Shown here one piece after another: positions 43,360 through 55,919 of a DNA stretch of 60,450 bases; within the stretch, counting starts at the first letter, position 1; each line of letters begins with the position of its first letter. Origin of the DNA: Gnetum montanum (lineage: Eukaryota; Streptophyta; Gnetopsida; Gnetales; Gnetaceae). The stretch spans positions 1,579 to 62,028 of the forward strand of contig MNCI01013814.1 in NCBI GenBank assembly GCA_015680685.1, read 5' to 3'. The notes under the pieces were generated by a model, which searched no databases, was not told the origin of the DNA, and saw only the letters and a list, made by a program, of their open reading frames with translations. Position numbers and translations under genes: made by a program.

Positions 43360-44159
43360 TGATGAATGGCGAGGTACCCCTACACTCAACCATACGAATA
43401 CGAGTGTTTCACGCGCAATCCAATCAAACTCCAAGGACTAAGTGCTTCTATGCCTTAATGGAACACTCAAGGTTAATTAATCATTGTCTTCCCAAACTTA
43501 CTTGTATTTTCATGGTTGTATGGTTAAGTAAGCTTTAGGTATGTGATTTTTATAACTTTTATCTTTTTAATGTCTTATGCTAATAGGGGAAGGTAAAGAG
43601 AACTAAGTGACTAACTTACATTAACTATTCACTAACTAAGTTCTAATTCTTTCTAACACCAGTATCTATTTTCACTTGCCACACACATCATGAACCAGTG
43701 CAACACTACTAGGATTTCCAAATGCTAATCATTACTGGGTTACCAAGTGCTACACACATGCTCGAAGCAGTCGTACTGAGTGTACTTAACTAGGAGAGTC
43801 AAAGGTTGAGAGAGAGATTAATTAACTAGGAAAGCATTTAAACATTCAATAATAATTAATTACTATTTAGCTTAATCTGTATGCTGCAAGGTTTATCATA
43901 AATTTTGTGTTTATTGTCGTACACAAATGTGTGCTTAGTTACAAATTGCTCAAATAAAGATCCATTCACTCTATGACTCCTACTACGGGCACACATGAAT
44001 TGTTCTAACTCTGGAATGATAAAACTATAAGAGTTTAGCTAAGGGTCTAACTCTAACTATCTAGAACTAAGGGTGTCACCTCTTATTTATAGAAGATGAG
44101 GAAGGACGTGATATCGCATGCCAGATGCGATATGGCTTATGCGATATTGCATGCCATCA
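43360..44159 (-). repeat. Element E 5' LTR
   Basis: Plus-strand ends TGATGAATGG...GCCATCA. U3 (44105-44159) has repeated GCGATAT/GATATC/GCGATATTGC words that are absent from the left LTR. TATA on the minus strand at about 44090. Confidence 0.88.
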
Positions 44160-44164
44160 ACATG
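44160..44164 (+). repeat. Target-site duplication of element E, right copy
   Basis: ACATG, identical to 34357-34361. Confidence 0.85.
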
Positions 44165-44178
44165 TATCAAACTACAAG

Positions 44179-44196
44179 TCCTCGGCAATAGTGCCA
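44179..44196 (-). other. Element F primer-binding site (tRNA-Asp type)
   Basis: Minus strand TGGCACTATTGCCGAGGA, one base from the LTR end at 44198. Confidence 0.8.
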
Positions 44197-44197
44197 A

Positions 44198-44685
44198 TGA
44201 TGAGCGGTGAGTAGATCCTATGCCTAACCATATGAATTACTAAGCATTCACATGTGATCTATTTAAATTTTGTGGAATTATAGCCTTCTACATACACTGG
44301 TCTCTAGGAAGTGAAATTGACCATTGTAATCATTGTCTTTCCAATTACACTTGTGAAATGCAAAGGTCTGGTTAAGTGCAACTAAGGCATATCATTTTTA
44401 TCATTTTTTATGTTTTATGTTTTATGTCACCTAAGGATAAAGAATAATGAATAAAATAAAATAATTAAACTACTAATTTAATCTAACTAGCTACATCTAA
44501 CTAATTCTAACATAAGCATCTATTCCCACTTGTTGTATACATCCTGAACATGTTTCACACTAGTGAGTTACCAAACATTAAGTGTTACTAGCATTATCAA
44601 GTGCTAAGCATATGCTCGAAGTGGTCATGCTTATGTGCTTAATTAATGACCATTGAATTTAGCATAATTTAGCTTAATTGATTAT
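44198..44685 (-). repeat. Element F 5' LTR, U5/R part (left of G)
   Basis: Starts TGATGAGCGG on the plus strand. It is interrupted by G after ATTAT (44681-44685) and resumes at 56803. Confidence 0.82.
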
Positions 44686-45503
44686 TGATGAGTTGTGGAT
44701 TGGCTATGTTGACTGTGCCCCATCGATGTAGGATCTATTCTTGCCTATAAATACATGCCAACCCACTATGTTTAGGCATCATTCTATCATAGTAGTAGCT
44801 TAACTCTTGAATTTTTTACATTCAAATGTTACAAAATTTTCCCGAGTGCCCATAGTCGGAGTCATTGAGTGTACAGATATCTGTTTGAGCACTATTGTAC
44901 TTGAGCACGATAGTGTGTGTGGAAATAAAGACAAGCTTCTTGATAAACCTTGCAACATTCTAGATAGCTTAAATATTTTATTCATGCATTTAATGTTTTT
45001 AGTTATTTATTCAATATTCCTTAGTAATTAAACAAGATAAGCTAAATAGCGATTAAGTAAACATGTAAGTACAACCACTTTGAGCATGTCTATGATGTTT
45101 GGTAATCCCATTAGCACTTATCACTTTGTAATCCAGCAATGTTATATGTGTTCAAGATGTGTACAACAAGTGGGACTAGATACTTATGTTAGGACTAGTT
45201 AAACAATAGTTAGCCCATTAGATTAAAGTAGACATTAAACTATTTTATTCTTATCCTCTTTATTTTAAGCACCAAAATCATAAAACATAAAAGAATAAAA
45301 ATCGTGTGCCTCAATTACACTTAATCCATACCCTTAAGCTTCACAAGTGTAATTAGGAAGAAAACAAAGGACCATTAGAGCAAGGTTCACTTCCTAAAAG
45401 ACTAGTGTACTGGAAACTATAGAGTTCACAAAATTCGACTAGAGTGTGTGTGAATGCTTTGTGATTCATATGGTTGGATGTAGGGGTACCTCATCGCTCA
45501 TCA
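44686..45503 (+). repeat. Element G 5' LTR
   Basis: TGATGAGTTG...GCTCATCA. TATA box CCTATAAATACATG at about 44744, GAAATAAAGACAAG signal near 44920. U3 has TTGAC repeats rather than GATATC. Confidence 0.87.
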
Positions 45504-45504
45504 T

Positions 45505-45522
45505 TCACACCATTGCCAGGGA
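45505..45522 (+). other. Element G primer-binding site (tRNA-Asp type, degraded)
   Basis: TCACACCATTGCCAGGGA, one base after the LTR end. Confidence 0.72.
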
Positions 45523-45669
45523 CTCTTTTTGTTGAAATGTGTGCTATCTAAGATTAGTAAACATCATTGAATGAACCCTAAGGTCAACATTAGTCTCACA
45601 CATAATATAAAGCACATAAGCACATGGATATTTTATTTTTTGTAAAATGTCTTTTTAACACAGGCATGA

Positions 45670-48050
45670 TGATGCTAAATTTCCAATCCCACCAAACTGC
45701 AAGGTGGTATATATTCATCCAGATGAGTATGTGCTTGATTTCACCTTCATCCTACATTAGGATGGATAACTACACTCGCATGATATGAAAGGCAACATTG
45801 TAATGCCTCTCGATTAATTTTTGCCTGTGATGCTGCTTCAAACTCTTAAGAAGCTATGCATCCAAGATCTTCAAGAGGAGTACGTTATGCATGATTATGA
45901 CTACTAAGACTACCATCCAACTAAAACACAACATCGAAAATATCAGCACCAGGAGAGGCATCATGAGGTTGTGAAGGGAAAACAATTCACCAATCCCTTG
46001 TTCCCGTTGAACCAAGATGACAATGAGGATTCTCTTTTTGGGGGCTCTCACCATGAAAATTATCCACCCCTTGTTACTAGTGATGAGGATGTGGCCCTAA
46101 ATCTACGTTCCACTATCAATAATCCAAGTTCAAGTAAAGATGGTAGTCAAGGCAAGGGCTTGGAGAAGCATCAAAATGACAACAAACCTAATGAACGTGG
46201 TCATGACAACCAAAGGGGAGTTGGTAGATACCATGGTGGTGGCAGTCCTCTTCCCTCTTCATCCTCTTCATTTGCATCCTCTTCTTCTTCCTCTTTTAGT
46301 TTAAACAAATGTCACAAAAGGAAAAATCATGATGAAGGTGAGTAGCAGGTCAACAATACTAATCACCAACCCATAATAATCAAAGGGGTAATAGGGAACA
46401 TCATCAATGATAACAAAATAATGATGATGATGAGCCCTTGTTGGCAACTTAAAGCATGCTTAACATTGTAGAGGCAGTTAAGATTCCAACTAGACATATG
46501 AAAAATAGTTAGATCAAGCACCTAGACATGAACAATATCCCAAAATTTGATGAGGGATATAACTCTGATCCACAAAATTATCTCAAGCCTTTCACGATGC
46601 CTGCTCCTTACAAGACATAGAGAATGACTGGTAGAAATTGAAGCTATTTCCCAGGATACTCATCAAAGAGGTAGAAAACTAGTACCAATCGTTGTAACTA
46701 GAATCCATTCTCAGATGGAGTACCATGCTAGAACTATTTAATGATAAATACTAGACATACTCCTAAGTGTCTAATCTGAGAGGGCAATTCCAAGACTAGA
46801 AAGAGGGAATACATGAACCCTTGGATGCCACCATGGGTAGATATTATTCTCTCTTACACTGATGCCCTGGCCATGGTTCTTCTTAGAGGGAACAACTCCA
46901 CCACATCATAGATGGTCTCAGAGCAAAAACCAGAAGAACTCTTAGGGTTTATGCCCAATGGAGATTGTTCAAAACTACAAGCTCATCAAATACAAAGGCT
47001 AATAGAGTAGGTAGCAAAAGAAGAAGGTGAGATATAAAAAAAGAAAAGTGTAAAAGAATATAATAAGGACCCTTCCATTAGGAAAAGGGAAGTTCAATTT
47101 TGTGATGAGGAGGAGTCACCACTCGACGAGGTGGTGAACAAGAAAACCTTGCCCATCCAAAAATCTATTTTTGATATTTTAGTAAAGGTTGATAAATTAT
47201 GGGATTCTTTGGATGAAAAATTCTCAACTGCTATGAATATTCTTGAAGTATCCAAAGAGTAGAATAGTGATCATGATCGTAGAAGGTGAAAAGAAGCTAA
47301 ATGTGCCTACCAACGAGGTAAGTGCAAAGCTACTGTAATAGAAGAGGTTGTGGAGGCAAACTTTGATGATGATACTAGGTGTGACATTTGTTAATATGAA
47401 CATCCTAAGGGATGTCGCCCTGTGGTGTCACACTTACAAGTGTCTAGAGTGTACACACTGAATCCTTGACTAGCAAGAAGGTAAGCACCTAGACGATTAC
47501 CTTATCCTCAAGGCAATCCAAGGTAGTTCCACTAGCAACAACAACCTTACTATCTAAGTGGAGCTCTGCCAGAACTGTATGAGCAATACCAATAGTGGCA
47601 GCAACCACAGTCATGGGGGATGCCACCGCTAAGATAGTAGTACCCTTACAACCAACTAGATCCATACAGGTACTATGTTCAGCAACCTATTTCTCCATGA
47701 AGCTCTGCCAACCATGCCTCATTCCAACATCACTATTATCCTCTAGAGTACCATCAAACTTATTCACCATTTACTTGAGGGTAGTACCCATACCCATACC
47801 ACCCTCTACATTCATTTTCACACATCCCTCCACTCTCAACCCAGTTACCTCCTACTCCATCCATTCAAGGAAAAATTCCTCCACAGTCGTAGCAATGAAA
47901 TGCTACAAGGGTTGTAAATTTACAACCAGATTTCCAACTAAGTGATTTAGATAATCAATCTAAGAAATGATCATTTTTCCAACCTAGTAGTCCTCCTAAA
48001 CCCTCACAACCTAATGGTTGCTTTCCTTGTATCTCCAATACTCTTATCCT
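45670..48050 (+). pseudogene. Element G gag (broken)
   Basis: N-terminal VVYIHPDEYVLDFTFILH (about 45708), then LQEEYVMHDYDY, an open low-complexity part at 45971-46345 (GDNQRGVGRYHGGG-like, then a Ser run), capsid domain near 46510-46800, a Glu/Lys-rich coil near 47060-47350, and the zinc motif CDIC.YEHPKGC near 47380-47415. A Pro/Gln/Tyr-rich tail extends to about 48050. Many TAG stops. Confidence 0.77.
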
Positions 48051-49090
48051 CTACATAAAACACATTCAAGAGCCTTTCAAATCAAACGTCATCTTAGATC
48101 TACATTGTAATGTTAACTCATGATGTTCCCAATTAGATCAAGGCTGGAAACCTTCCCACGAAGAGGTCTAACTCAGGAAGTCCTCTTATTTACTTACTAA
48201 TTGCTTGACATGAGCCATGCAAGGCTCTTCTTGATTCTCATTCTAGTGTCAATCTCATCTCCTATGACATGTACAAGGCCTAGAAACTACCACCTCTTAA
48301 GAAGAATAATATCTATTTAGAATTGGCAGACTAGTCAGTCACTATCCCTTTATGGCTAGTGAAGGACATTGTGACCATAGTTTGTGGGTGGTCCTATCCT
48401 ATCAATTTTCTATTAATCAAGGTAGTAACTGCAAAGGCAACTTCCCCATCATTATGGAACATGCATGGTTGAGCATTGTTAATGCACAAATGGGCATCAA
48501 GGACCTCTCCTTGGAAATCTTCAAGGAGAATAAATTTAGATGCTTAGAGAAGAAGCATGTTCCATGCATTGCGTATAGTGATAATGGATGCAATTGCATG
48601 TAGAAAATATGGTCCATTAAAAGTACATTCATTAAAGCATGCAATCAGTGTTCACATAAAAAAAATATCCAAAGGTCCTTGTACACAATAGCCATCACGT
48701 AGTGGCTAATAACTAACTTTGATAGTAGCACACTATGCATGGAACCTATAGAGAGTTTGACATGTGCTTATGTCAAGGGAATGGATGAACTTAAGCAAGT
48801 TCATCACCAACTCTTTGATGATGAAAATGATGATACCTATTGGGGAGAGTTGGAAATCCCTAATAAGTTTAAGCAAGAGCCTCTAAAGTTAAAAACTCTA
48901 CCAAACAACATGGAGCCTGCATTTTTAAATAATGGTAAGCTAGTTGTCATTAATGAGAATCTTGCTCCTAAACAAAAGGACAAGCTATTAAAGGTGGTCA
49001 ACAAATGACCAACAACCTTTGCTTGATCATATCCTAAGCTGACTAGAATTGACCCAAGGATATGCCAACATCATTTCTACATTGATCCAA
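48051..49090 (+). pseudogene. Element G protease and linker
   Basis: KALLDSHSSVNLIS at about 48222-48262 (His at the third active-site place), WSYPINFLLIKV after a shift, FPIIMEHAWLS at about 48444, then linker LTCAYVKGMDELKQVHHQLF (48757 on) and YWGELEIPNKFKQEPLKLKT. Confidence 0.72.
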
Positions 49091-50380
49091 CTGTGAAACC
49101 AAGAAGGTAGTTGTAGCAGTGGCTAAATCCCAAGTTGAAGTAGATCATCAAAGAAGAAATAGAATAACTCCTCAATACAGGGTTCATCTATCCCATTGCA
49201 AATAGTGAGTGGGTTAGCCCACTTGTAATTGTGTCAAAGAAAGGTGGTAAGTGGTAGGTTTGCATCAACTTTAGGTTGTTCAATATGGAAACATTCAAAG
49301 ATCATTTTACATCACCATGTTTGGACCAAGTGTTGGGATACCATTTCTAGGCATTGCCATTATAGCTTCTTGGATGGTTATAGTGGCTATAACTAAATCT
49401 AGATTGTGCCAAAAGATTAGGCCAAAAAAACATTCACAAGTCCTTGGGAGACTTTTGGATATTGCAAAATGTTGTTTGATCTATGCAATGCCCCTATGAC
49501 ATTACAACACCTGGTCCTTAGTATTTTCCAACAATAGATTGGTAGTGAGATAAAAGTCTTTATGGATGACTTCTTTACCTATGAGGCTACATTTGAGCAA
49601 GCCCTAGATTGTCTTGAGTAAGTATTGAAAAGGTGTGTTGAAATAAACCTTAGGCTCAATTGGAAAAAATCCATTTAATAGTCCAAGAGGGCATAGTACT
49701 AGGGCACCAAATTTTGTAAAAAGGGATTGAGGTAGATCTAGAAAAGATAAGGGTCATCCAAGGAATCACACACCAACCAGAGATAGTTAAAGACATTTAA
49801 TCATTCCTTGGACACACTAGCTACTATTAATGATTTATAGAAAATTTCTCTAAGATCACAAAGGCATTGGTTAAGATTACAAAGAAGGATGCTCCATGCA
49901 TTAGGACTAAGGAATGTAAACATGCATTCCAATAGCTAAAGGAAAAAATCGTAAAAACTCCAATTCTACGGGTACCAAACTGGTCTAGATCATTTCACAT
50001 AATGATAGATGCATCTAATTATGCCTTGGAAGTCACGCTTATGCAATTAGATGATAAGAAACATTCATACTACATCCACTACACAAGTTAAACCATTGTG
50101 GATGCATAGTTGAATTACACCACAACTAAGAAAGAACTAATGGTAGTAGTGTATGCACTCAAAAGGTTCAAGCACTATGTGCTTGGCTATAAGGTATTTG
50201 TGCACACAAATCATAATGTCATATGTTTCCTAATGAACAAGCCAATGGTGAGCCCTTGTATCATATAGTAGCTCATAATCTTACAGGAATTCAATCTCAT
50301 AATGGTAGATCGAAAAGGATTTGAGAATGTGGTCCTTGACCATCTCTCTTGATTAAGATGGGATAACAAAGAGAAGGAGA
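49091..50380 (+). pseudogene. Element G reverse transcriptase and RNase H
   Basis: GFIYPIANSEWVSPLVIV at about 49180, CINFRLFNMETFKDHF, then VFMDDFFTYEATF with both aspartates (49565-49570) and the thumb-side LGH/GIEVD blocks. RNase H is seen as IMIDASNYALEVTL (about 50000), HYVLGYKVFVHTNHN and EFNLIMVDRKGFENVVLDHL. Many stops and two or more shifts. Confidence 0.8.
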
Positions 50381-51760
50381 GCTCACTCTTTGATCAATTT
50401 CTAGATGAACTCATCTTTACAAGATTAATAAATGACCAAGTACCTACTAAATCAAGATGGTATGATGACATCCTCACTTACCTTCTCACTCAAGAGATGC
50501 CACAATATTTGGACTTTAGGAAGAAACAACAATTTCTTCATCGGGCTAAGTACTTCATGGAAATCAACAAACACCTTTACAAGGTATATGCCAATGGTCT
50601 AGTTTGTTCATGTGTCCTTAATATAGACTAACTGCACATTCTCTAGGATGCTCACGAAGGCCCTTGTGGATGCCATTACACTAGGAGATGCACGACCATA
50701 AAAATCCTAATGGTAGAATCTATTGGCCCAAAATCTTCAAGGACACCCACTAAGTTATCTAATCTTGTGAGTGCTATCAATAAGATGTTGGGATAACCAC
50801 ATAAATGGAGGGTCCCCAATAGTGGATTCAACCACTGGAGCCCTTTGACATATGGGGCATAGACTTCATGGATCTCATCACACCCATGTCCAATGAAAAG
50901 GCATACATCATCGTAGTAGTCAACTACTATACCAAATGGGTAAAAGAAGCAATCATCATTGACTGTACATCATCCACTCCTGCTCGATTTGTACAACAAC
51001 ATATTGTAAACAGGTTTGGTGTGCCACATGCACTAATTTCTAATAATGAAATCCATTTTACAAGTGCCAACTTTTGGAAGTTGATGCAACACTTAGGGGT
51101 TAAACATAAATTAACAACACCCTATCACCCCAAGCCAAGAAAAAGTCACCAATAGGGAGATTACAAAGATCCTAAGCAAGACTGTAAGTAAATATAGGAG
51201 AGACTGAAGCACAAAACTCAACGATGCCCTCTAGGTCTACTGCTCCATGTGAAAGCTCCCCATAGGCTACTCTCCTTATGAGCTAGTGTATGGAAAACTT
51301 TCAATACTTTTAGTCCAATCCGAGCTCTATACACTTTCAATAGCCTATGACTTGGACCTTGACCTAAGTCTAGCAGAAAAAGAAAGACTAATCAACCTCA
51401 ACATGCTAGACAAAAACTGATTAGTGGTCCTATCTTCGAATGAAGTACACAAGGCATTCAACAAGTAATGACATGACCTTAGAATATGGAAAGTGAAATT
51501 TTAACCAAGAAATAAGGTTCTTTAGTAGAACCCCACACACATACCTCAAAAAACTAAATTCCAAAAGTTGTGGGAAGGCTTTTATATAATTGTTGAAACA
51601 TTTTCTTCTAGGGTCATGATCATATACAAACCTGAGAGCCCACATAGAGAGCAGTTGGTGAACATCCAACAAGTGAAACCTTTCCTAGATCTAAGATAAG
51701 CCAGTGCAACAAATATCTTGATGGATGGACAACCACACTTAATTTTTTGAATCTCCTCCT
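50381..51760 (+). pseudogene. Element G integrase
   Basis: An open piece at 50868-51155 follows IWGIDFM and reads TPMSNEKAYIIVVVNYYTKW. The second catalytic block reads SNNEIHF where A and E have SDNGTHF, so the Asp is lost. HHCC remnant near 50650-50780. The C-terminal LWEGFYIIVETFSS block lies at about 51570. Confidence 0.8.
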
Positions 51761-53860
51761 TCCAACACAATCGTGGAGAAGATAGTAATCCATGCTAATC
51801 ATACACATGGCTCCTCAATTTTTCACTTTTTTTTTCCACATTTTTGTTTTACACTTTGTTGATTTTTACCTCTTCTTGGTTTTTTATTTTATTAATTTTA
51901 TTAATTTTTGCTTTACAACATCATTAGTATGCTTTATCTTTCTTAAATATTTTATACTTTCTTATATATTTCATCTTATTTTTGTGTAACCTTCCATTAT
52001 TTTTGCTAATAAAACTACTTTATTAATGTAGGACATAGTGCCAATGTTGCTATTTACTAATGGTGGTTTGTGCTTAATGTTGTGATTGCTAATGTTTGGT
52101 TTCTATTTTTGAATTTTGATGTCTAATGACTAAGACATGGTTTACTTTTCATGGAACAAGTAGTGAGTCCACGCCATTCACCCATCCACAGCCTCTATGG
52201 TTTTCTTTGTTTTGGAAGTTTGAGGTTTCTTTTCATTAAAATAAACTTTTAATAAATTTGTGACCTTGGTAGTTTCTAGAATTGGAAAGGATTCAAAGGT
52301 TTGCACAGGGTGTGACTTCAAGAGAGCTTAATACTCTTTGTACTCTTCTACTTAGGTTCTTGAGTGTCTTCATAGACTTCTTACCATTTTGTATCAACCA
52401 ATAATAGGAATTGAATAAAGTCTTTGCATGGTATGGTTCCCATCCAAAAAGGAAAAGGAACAAAAAAAAAAGAAAAAAAACATGATGGGAATTCAAAGCA
52501 CATCCCTTAGACAAATAAAACAGGCTACAAGCACTAGTTATGGGACTAGAAAGACATGTTACACATTCCTAAAGGTCCCCTATAACTAAGACCCTCTCTC
52601 ACTTCCTACTTCTCTTTTCTTCTCTTTATGGAATGGTTCTTGGTTTTGTAGGAGCACTCTTATGTCATAAGGAGGCAAATTAGTCTTAGAGTGGCAATGC
52701 GAAGTCACTGAAAGCAGTTGGTTTTGATCTGGACTAAGGATGGATCTTCTTGGGTCATTTTAAACACAAACTCCACAAGGAACATCTTATGACCTCAATT
52801 TGGGATTCCATCCCACCTTCTCAATCATCCATCTATACTACCTATAAATCACCTCACTGTCAGTTTCTATCTTATGTTCAATGTCTTAGTTTGACATGTT
52901 AAAATTCTTGGATAGATTCTTTCATGTTGGTCCTAAATTTTTCATAACCATTAATCAACTATGGGGCCCACGAACTCCTTAGTTAAGGTTATGCAAGGGC
53001 AAAAAGAGCATGTGCCTACTATGGGGAGGACCCATTTGCATATCTCTTGGTTTGGATAGTTAAGCCCCTACCTTATACATTGCCGCAATCATATCTTTCA
53101 CGTTCCCCATTGTGCATCCACCTCTATGCTCCTTAAACTTTCATAAACTTCATTCTCCAATAATTTTCTCAATTTTCTAAATTTTCTAAACTCCAAAATC
53201 CTCTTCTACTATTTTCATCATGTTCGTGGCTTTTTGGGCTTCCATTTGACTCCAATTTCATTCAAGAACTCCTTGTATTTTCAAAGTTTTACCAAAGTCA
53301 ACCAAAGTCAATGGTGGTCAATAGCTACATTGACTAAGTCTAGTCGATGCAACCAACCCCAACTAGGCCCCATCGACACAACATAAAAAATATATAAATA
53401 CCACCAAACACTTTAAAAATTTTATCATTTACTTCACAACAAGAGAAGAACTTTTGCCATTTGTTTTAGCCCTAGACCTTCCAGAGCCCATAACTTTTCG
53501 ATTGTTTGCCCAAATCACTCTATTCTTTGATCTTGTAGCTACTGGAAGTAAGCTCTTAGTTGTGGGGGCCACAAACCTTAAGGTTCCTAACAAGAATTTT
53601 TTGAATATTTTTGGGACTCCCCTAAAGGATTAATGAATATAATGATATTAAACCATCAATTTACGAGAGTTTAACCCTTCCAATATCCTCTAGTATGACT
53701 ATAATCACTTATTAACATTAAGATACAATTAAACTAATGATTAAAATTGATCAAATTAGCCATAATCACAACTTAGCTAGGTATAACTATCCTAACAAGA
53801 TCAATATCCTGCTTCATGTTACACAATAATTGCTAACTCGTCGTCATGTTGTGATTACAG
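51761..53860 (+). other. Element G spacer between integrase and extra ORF
   Basis: Non-coding. Blocks conserved with A and E: AGGGTGTGACTTCAAGAG (52308), AATTCAAAGCACATCCCTTAG (52490), CTACAAGCACTAGTTATGG (52517), TTAGTTGTGGGGGCC (about 53557) and TGTTGTGATTACAG directly before ATG at 53861. Between 53300 and 53390 there is a TTGACT...GTCGATGC...GGCCCCATCGA cluster like the U3 repeats of G. Confidence 0.6.
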
Positions 53861-55750
53861 ATGGCACCGATTGAAATGATTGCAGGAAGGAGGACCATTG
53901 CAACCAAGGGAGAAATGATCCAGAGCTAGAAGGGGCTAGCAAAAATAAGCCTAGGAACTAGCAGAAGAAACCCATGTAGCAAGACCTCTTCCGGAGGAAC
54001 CTGAAGTGGAATCTGTTTGACGAATTCTCAAGAAAGAGGCAGCAATAGAACAATCGCAATGAGGAGAGGCACTAGGGCATATATCGAGACTTGAAGTCAC
54101 ACTAACACAAGTCTTCCTTGACACAAGTAGGCCCTGTGATGTCCAATGCTCAATTCTCTAAGAACTGAACTTCAAGCCATTCTTAGAGCATGCTATAGTG
54201 GAGTTAAAAACATAGTTGCAAACCTCTCCCATGTGACCTATCATCACTTCCAATGGGGAGTGGTACATGGGAGAGATGTACCTCTTCTAGAATAATAGAA
54301 GGGCAGGCTCCATTGTGAAGAGCAAGGACATTCAAGTGTCCTACTAAGCTAAAGCCATTGTGTAGGCTCTTGGGTTGCTTGATTTTGGAACACAACTAGT
54401 GTAGCTATCTATGAAGGTTAATCTAGAGGCCAAAAAGAAGTGGACCTAGTGGTGTTACAAGGTTGACCACAAGTAGTTTTGTGTCCTCACACTGGCGAAG
54501 CACATATACTTTAAGATAGCAACCTATCATCTCAATCTAACGATGAGGCCCAATAAGGTGATTTCCTTCTCCGCCTGATCATGCACCACTCTAAGTAGGA
54601 AATTTCTGGCAAACCTTCCACAATTAATCTATCTAGAGATAGAAAGGAATTTCAAAGAAAATGAATGTGGAAGTAAAACCTTGCCTTTCCCATGCCTTAT
54701 TAGAAAACTTTGCAAAAGGGCAAAGATAGTCTATTACACAAATGACACAATCAAACATACTCCTATAGCCTCTTAGACCAAAATGATAAAAGATAAGATG
54801 CCTACTATGTCTAAGAAAGAGAAGCAACAAAGGCCATCTCCACCACCCTCTTAAGAAATAACATTGAAGGATTGTGTAGCCATTGACCACTTGCACAAAA
54901 TCAAAGAACAGGTCTTACATGAGCGAGAGTAGTGAGTAGGAATGAGTGGTGAAAAGCCATCTATATATCAACCTGCAATGAGTCACTATAATGAAGTGGC
55001 TTAAATAATTAGCTAGACGGAAGGAGGTGGATCAATATTTTCAACCCAACTAACATATCTGCCCATGAGATTGAATCCTAGTGCTCAAGAGGTGACGGTG
55101 TCTCTATCTCAACATCATTTATTCGTAGAAATCTCTAGGAATGTTGCCTTCTTTTCAATGCACTTAGAGGAGGGCAAGGGGGCAACTGTATTAGTGAGGT
55201 AGCACTAAAGGTAGGAGACAGCTGCAGAAGTGGTTACTGACAGAATTGTAGAAGCACTTAATGCACCTACAACGTTTATACCAGATGTATTTGCACTTCA
55301 AGATGTGTAGATGTCTGCATGAACTATCAACAGAAGCTTGAGTGCAGCCCAACATAAAGAGTTGCTAGAGTAATTGGTGGGGACTAGATAACCAATTTTG
55401 GACATTTTTTATTTTTCAAATAACATTACTGCAACGTAGTCTAAGCTACTTGAAGTAAAGGGAAAATGCATCATCTTGGAAGGGTAACATAAAACAACTC
55501 AAGTATAAAACCAATGCTTGGCCATGGAGGTTGCTGAACTATGTGCCCAATTTGTTGATCCTGCACTCGTTAATCCTACAATCACCAAAGATGAAGCTTT
55601 TTAGCAGCTTTAGGTATGATTAAAACAAGTTGAGGAGGGAATGGTAATGGTGATCTTTAACTAGTTCATAGCTGAAGCAAAGACATACTCAATTCAAAAG
55701 GACTTGGTTTAGATGCATCAGAGGACATGCTATCTAATTTTTGTTTAGTG
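53861..55750 (+). pseudogene. Element G envelope-position ORF
   Basis: Begins MAPIEMIAGRRTIATKGEM after the acceptor-like TTACAG. About 630 codons can be traced through stops and shifts. Blocks shared with element B's ORF are NFKPFLEHAIVEL against NFEPFMDFAYTH, NGEWYMGEMYLF against NGEWYPREVYQF, and IQVSY...AIV.ALGL against ITVSYLVETITKALNL. Later parts include HIYFKIATYHLNLTMRPNKV, matching IYFKIKTYHIFLMKRLNK in B, and LIYLEIERNFKENE, matching FLEIQRRF. The end is near FIAEAKTYSIQKDLV. The long coiled coil of B is shorter or absent. No transmembrane segment is obvious. Role unknown; by position it would be expressed from a spliced message. Confidence 0.6.
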
Positions 55751-55905
55751 TTCAATTTTGTATCGTGAACACCACAATTTGTAATTTTGTTGATCTGTAC
55801 ACCAAGGCACTTAGTTTTTTCATGATTAGTTTTGTTGTATCATATGTTTGTCAATAATCCCATACTTTCCCACTTTTGTAAAGAACTCGAGGATGAGTTT
55901 TCATT

Positions 55906-55919
55906 CAGTTGTGGGCATA
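55906..55919 (+). other. Element G polypurine tract
   Basis: CAGTTGTGGGCATA just before the 3' LTR start. It is weaker than in A and E. Confidence 0.55.

Larger units (their letters stand above)
34362..44159 (-). mobile_element. Gypsy element E, complete in structure (9.8 kb)
   Basis: Two LTRs (34362-35128 and 43360-44159), 5-bp target-site duplication ACATG, primer-binding site (43341-43358), gag, protease, RT, RNase H, integrase, 3' non-coding region and polypurine tract. It is inserted in the leader of element F. LTRs differ by roughly 7-9 percent by eye plus one indel of about 36 bp in U3. Its coding frames are the least damaged here, but stops remain and the RT centre reads FMDG instead of FMDD. 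Confidence 0.9.

Noticed and set aside
47595-47945. 116-codon open frame in element G
   Set aside because: Out-of-frame reading of the Pro/Gln/Tyr-rich gag tail; no conservation in A or E.
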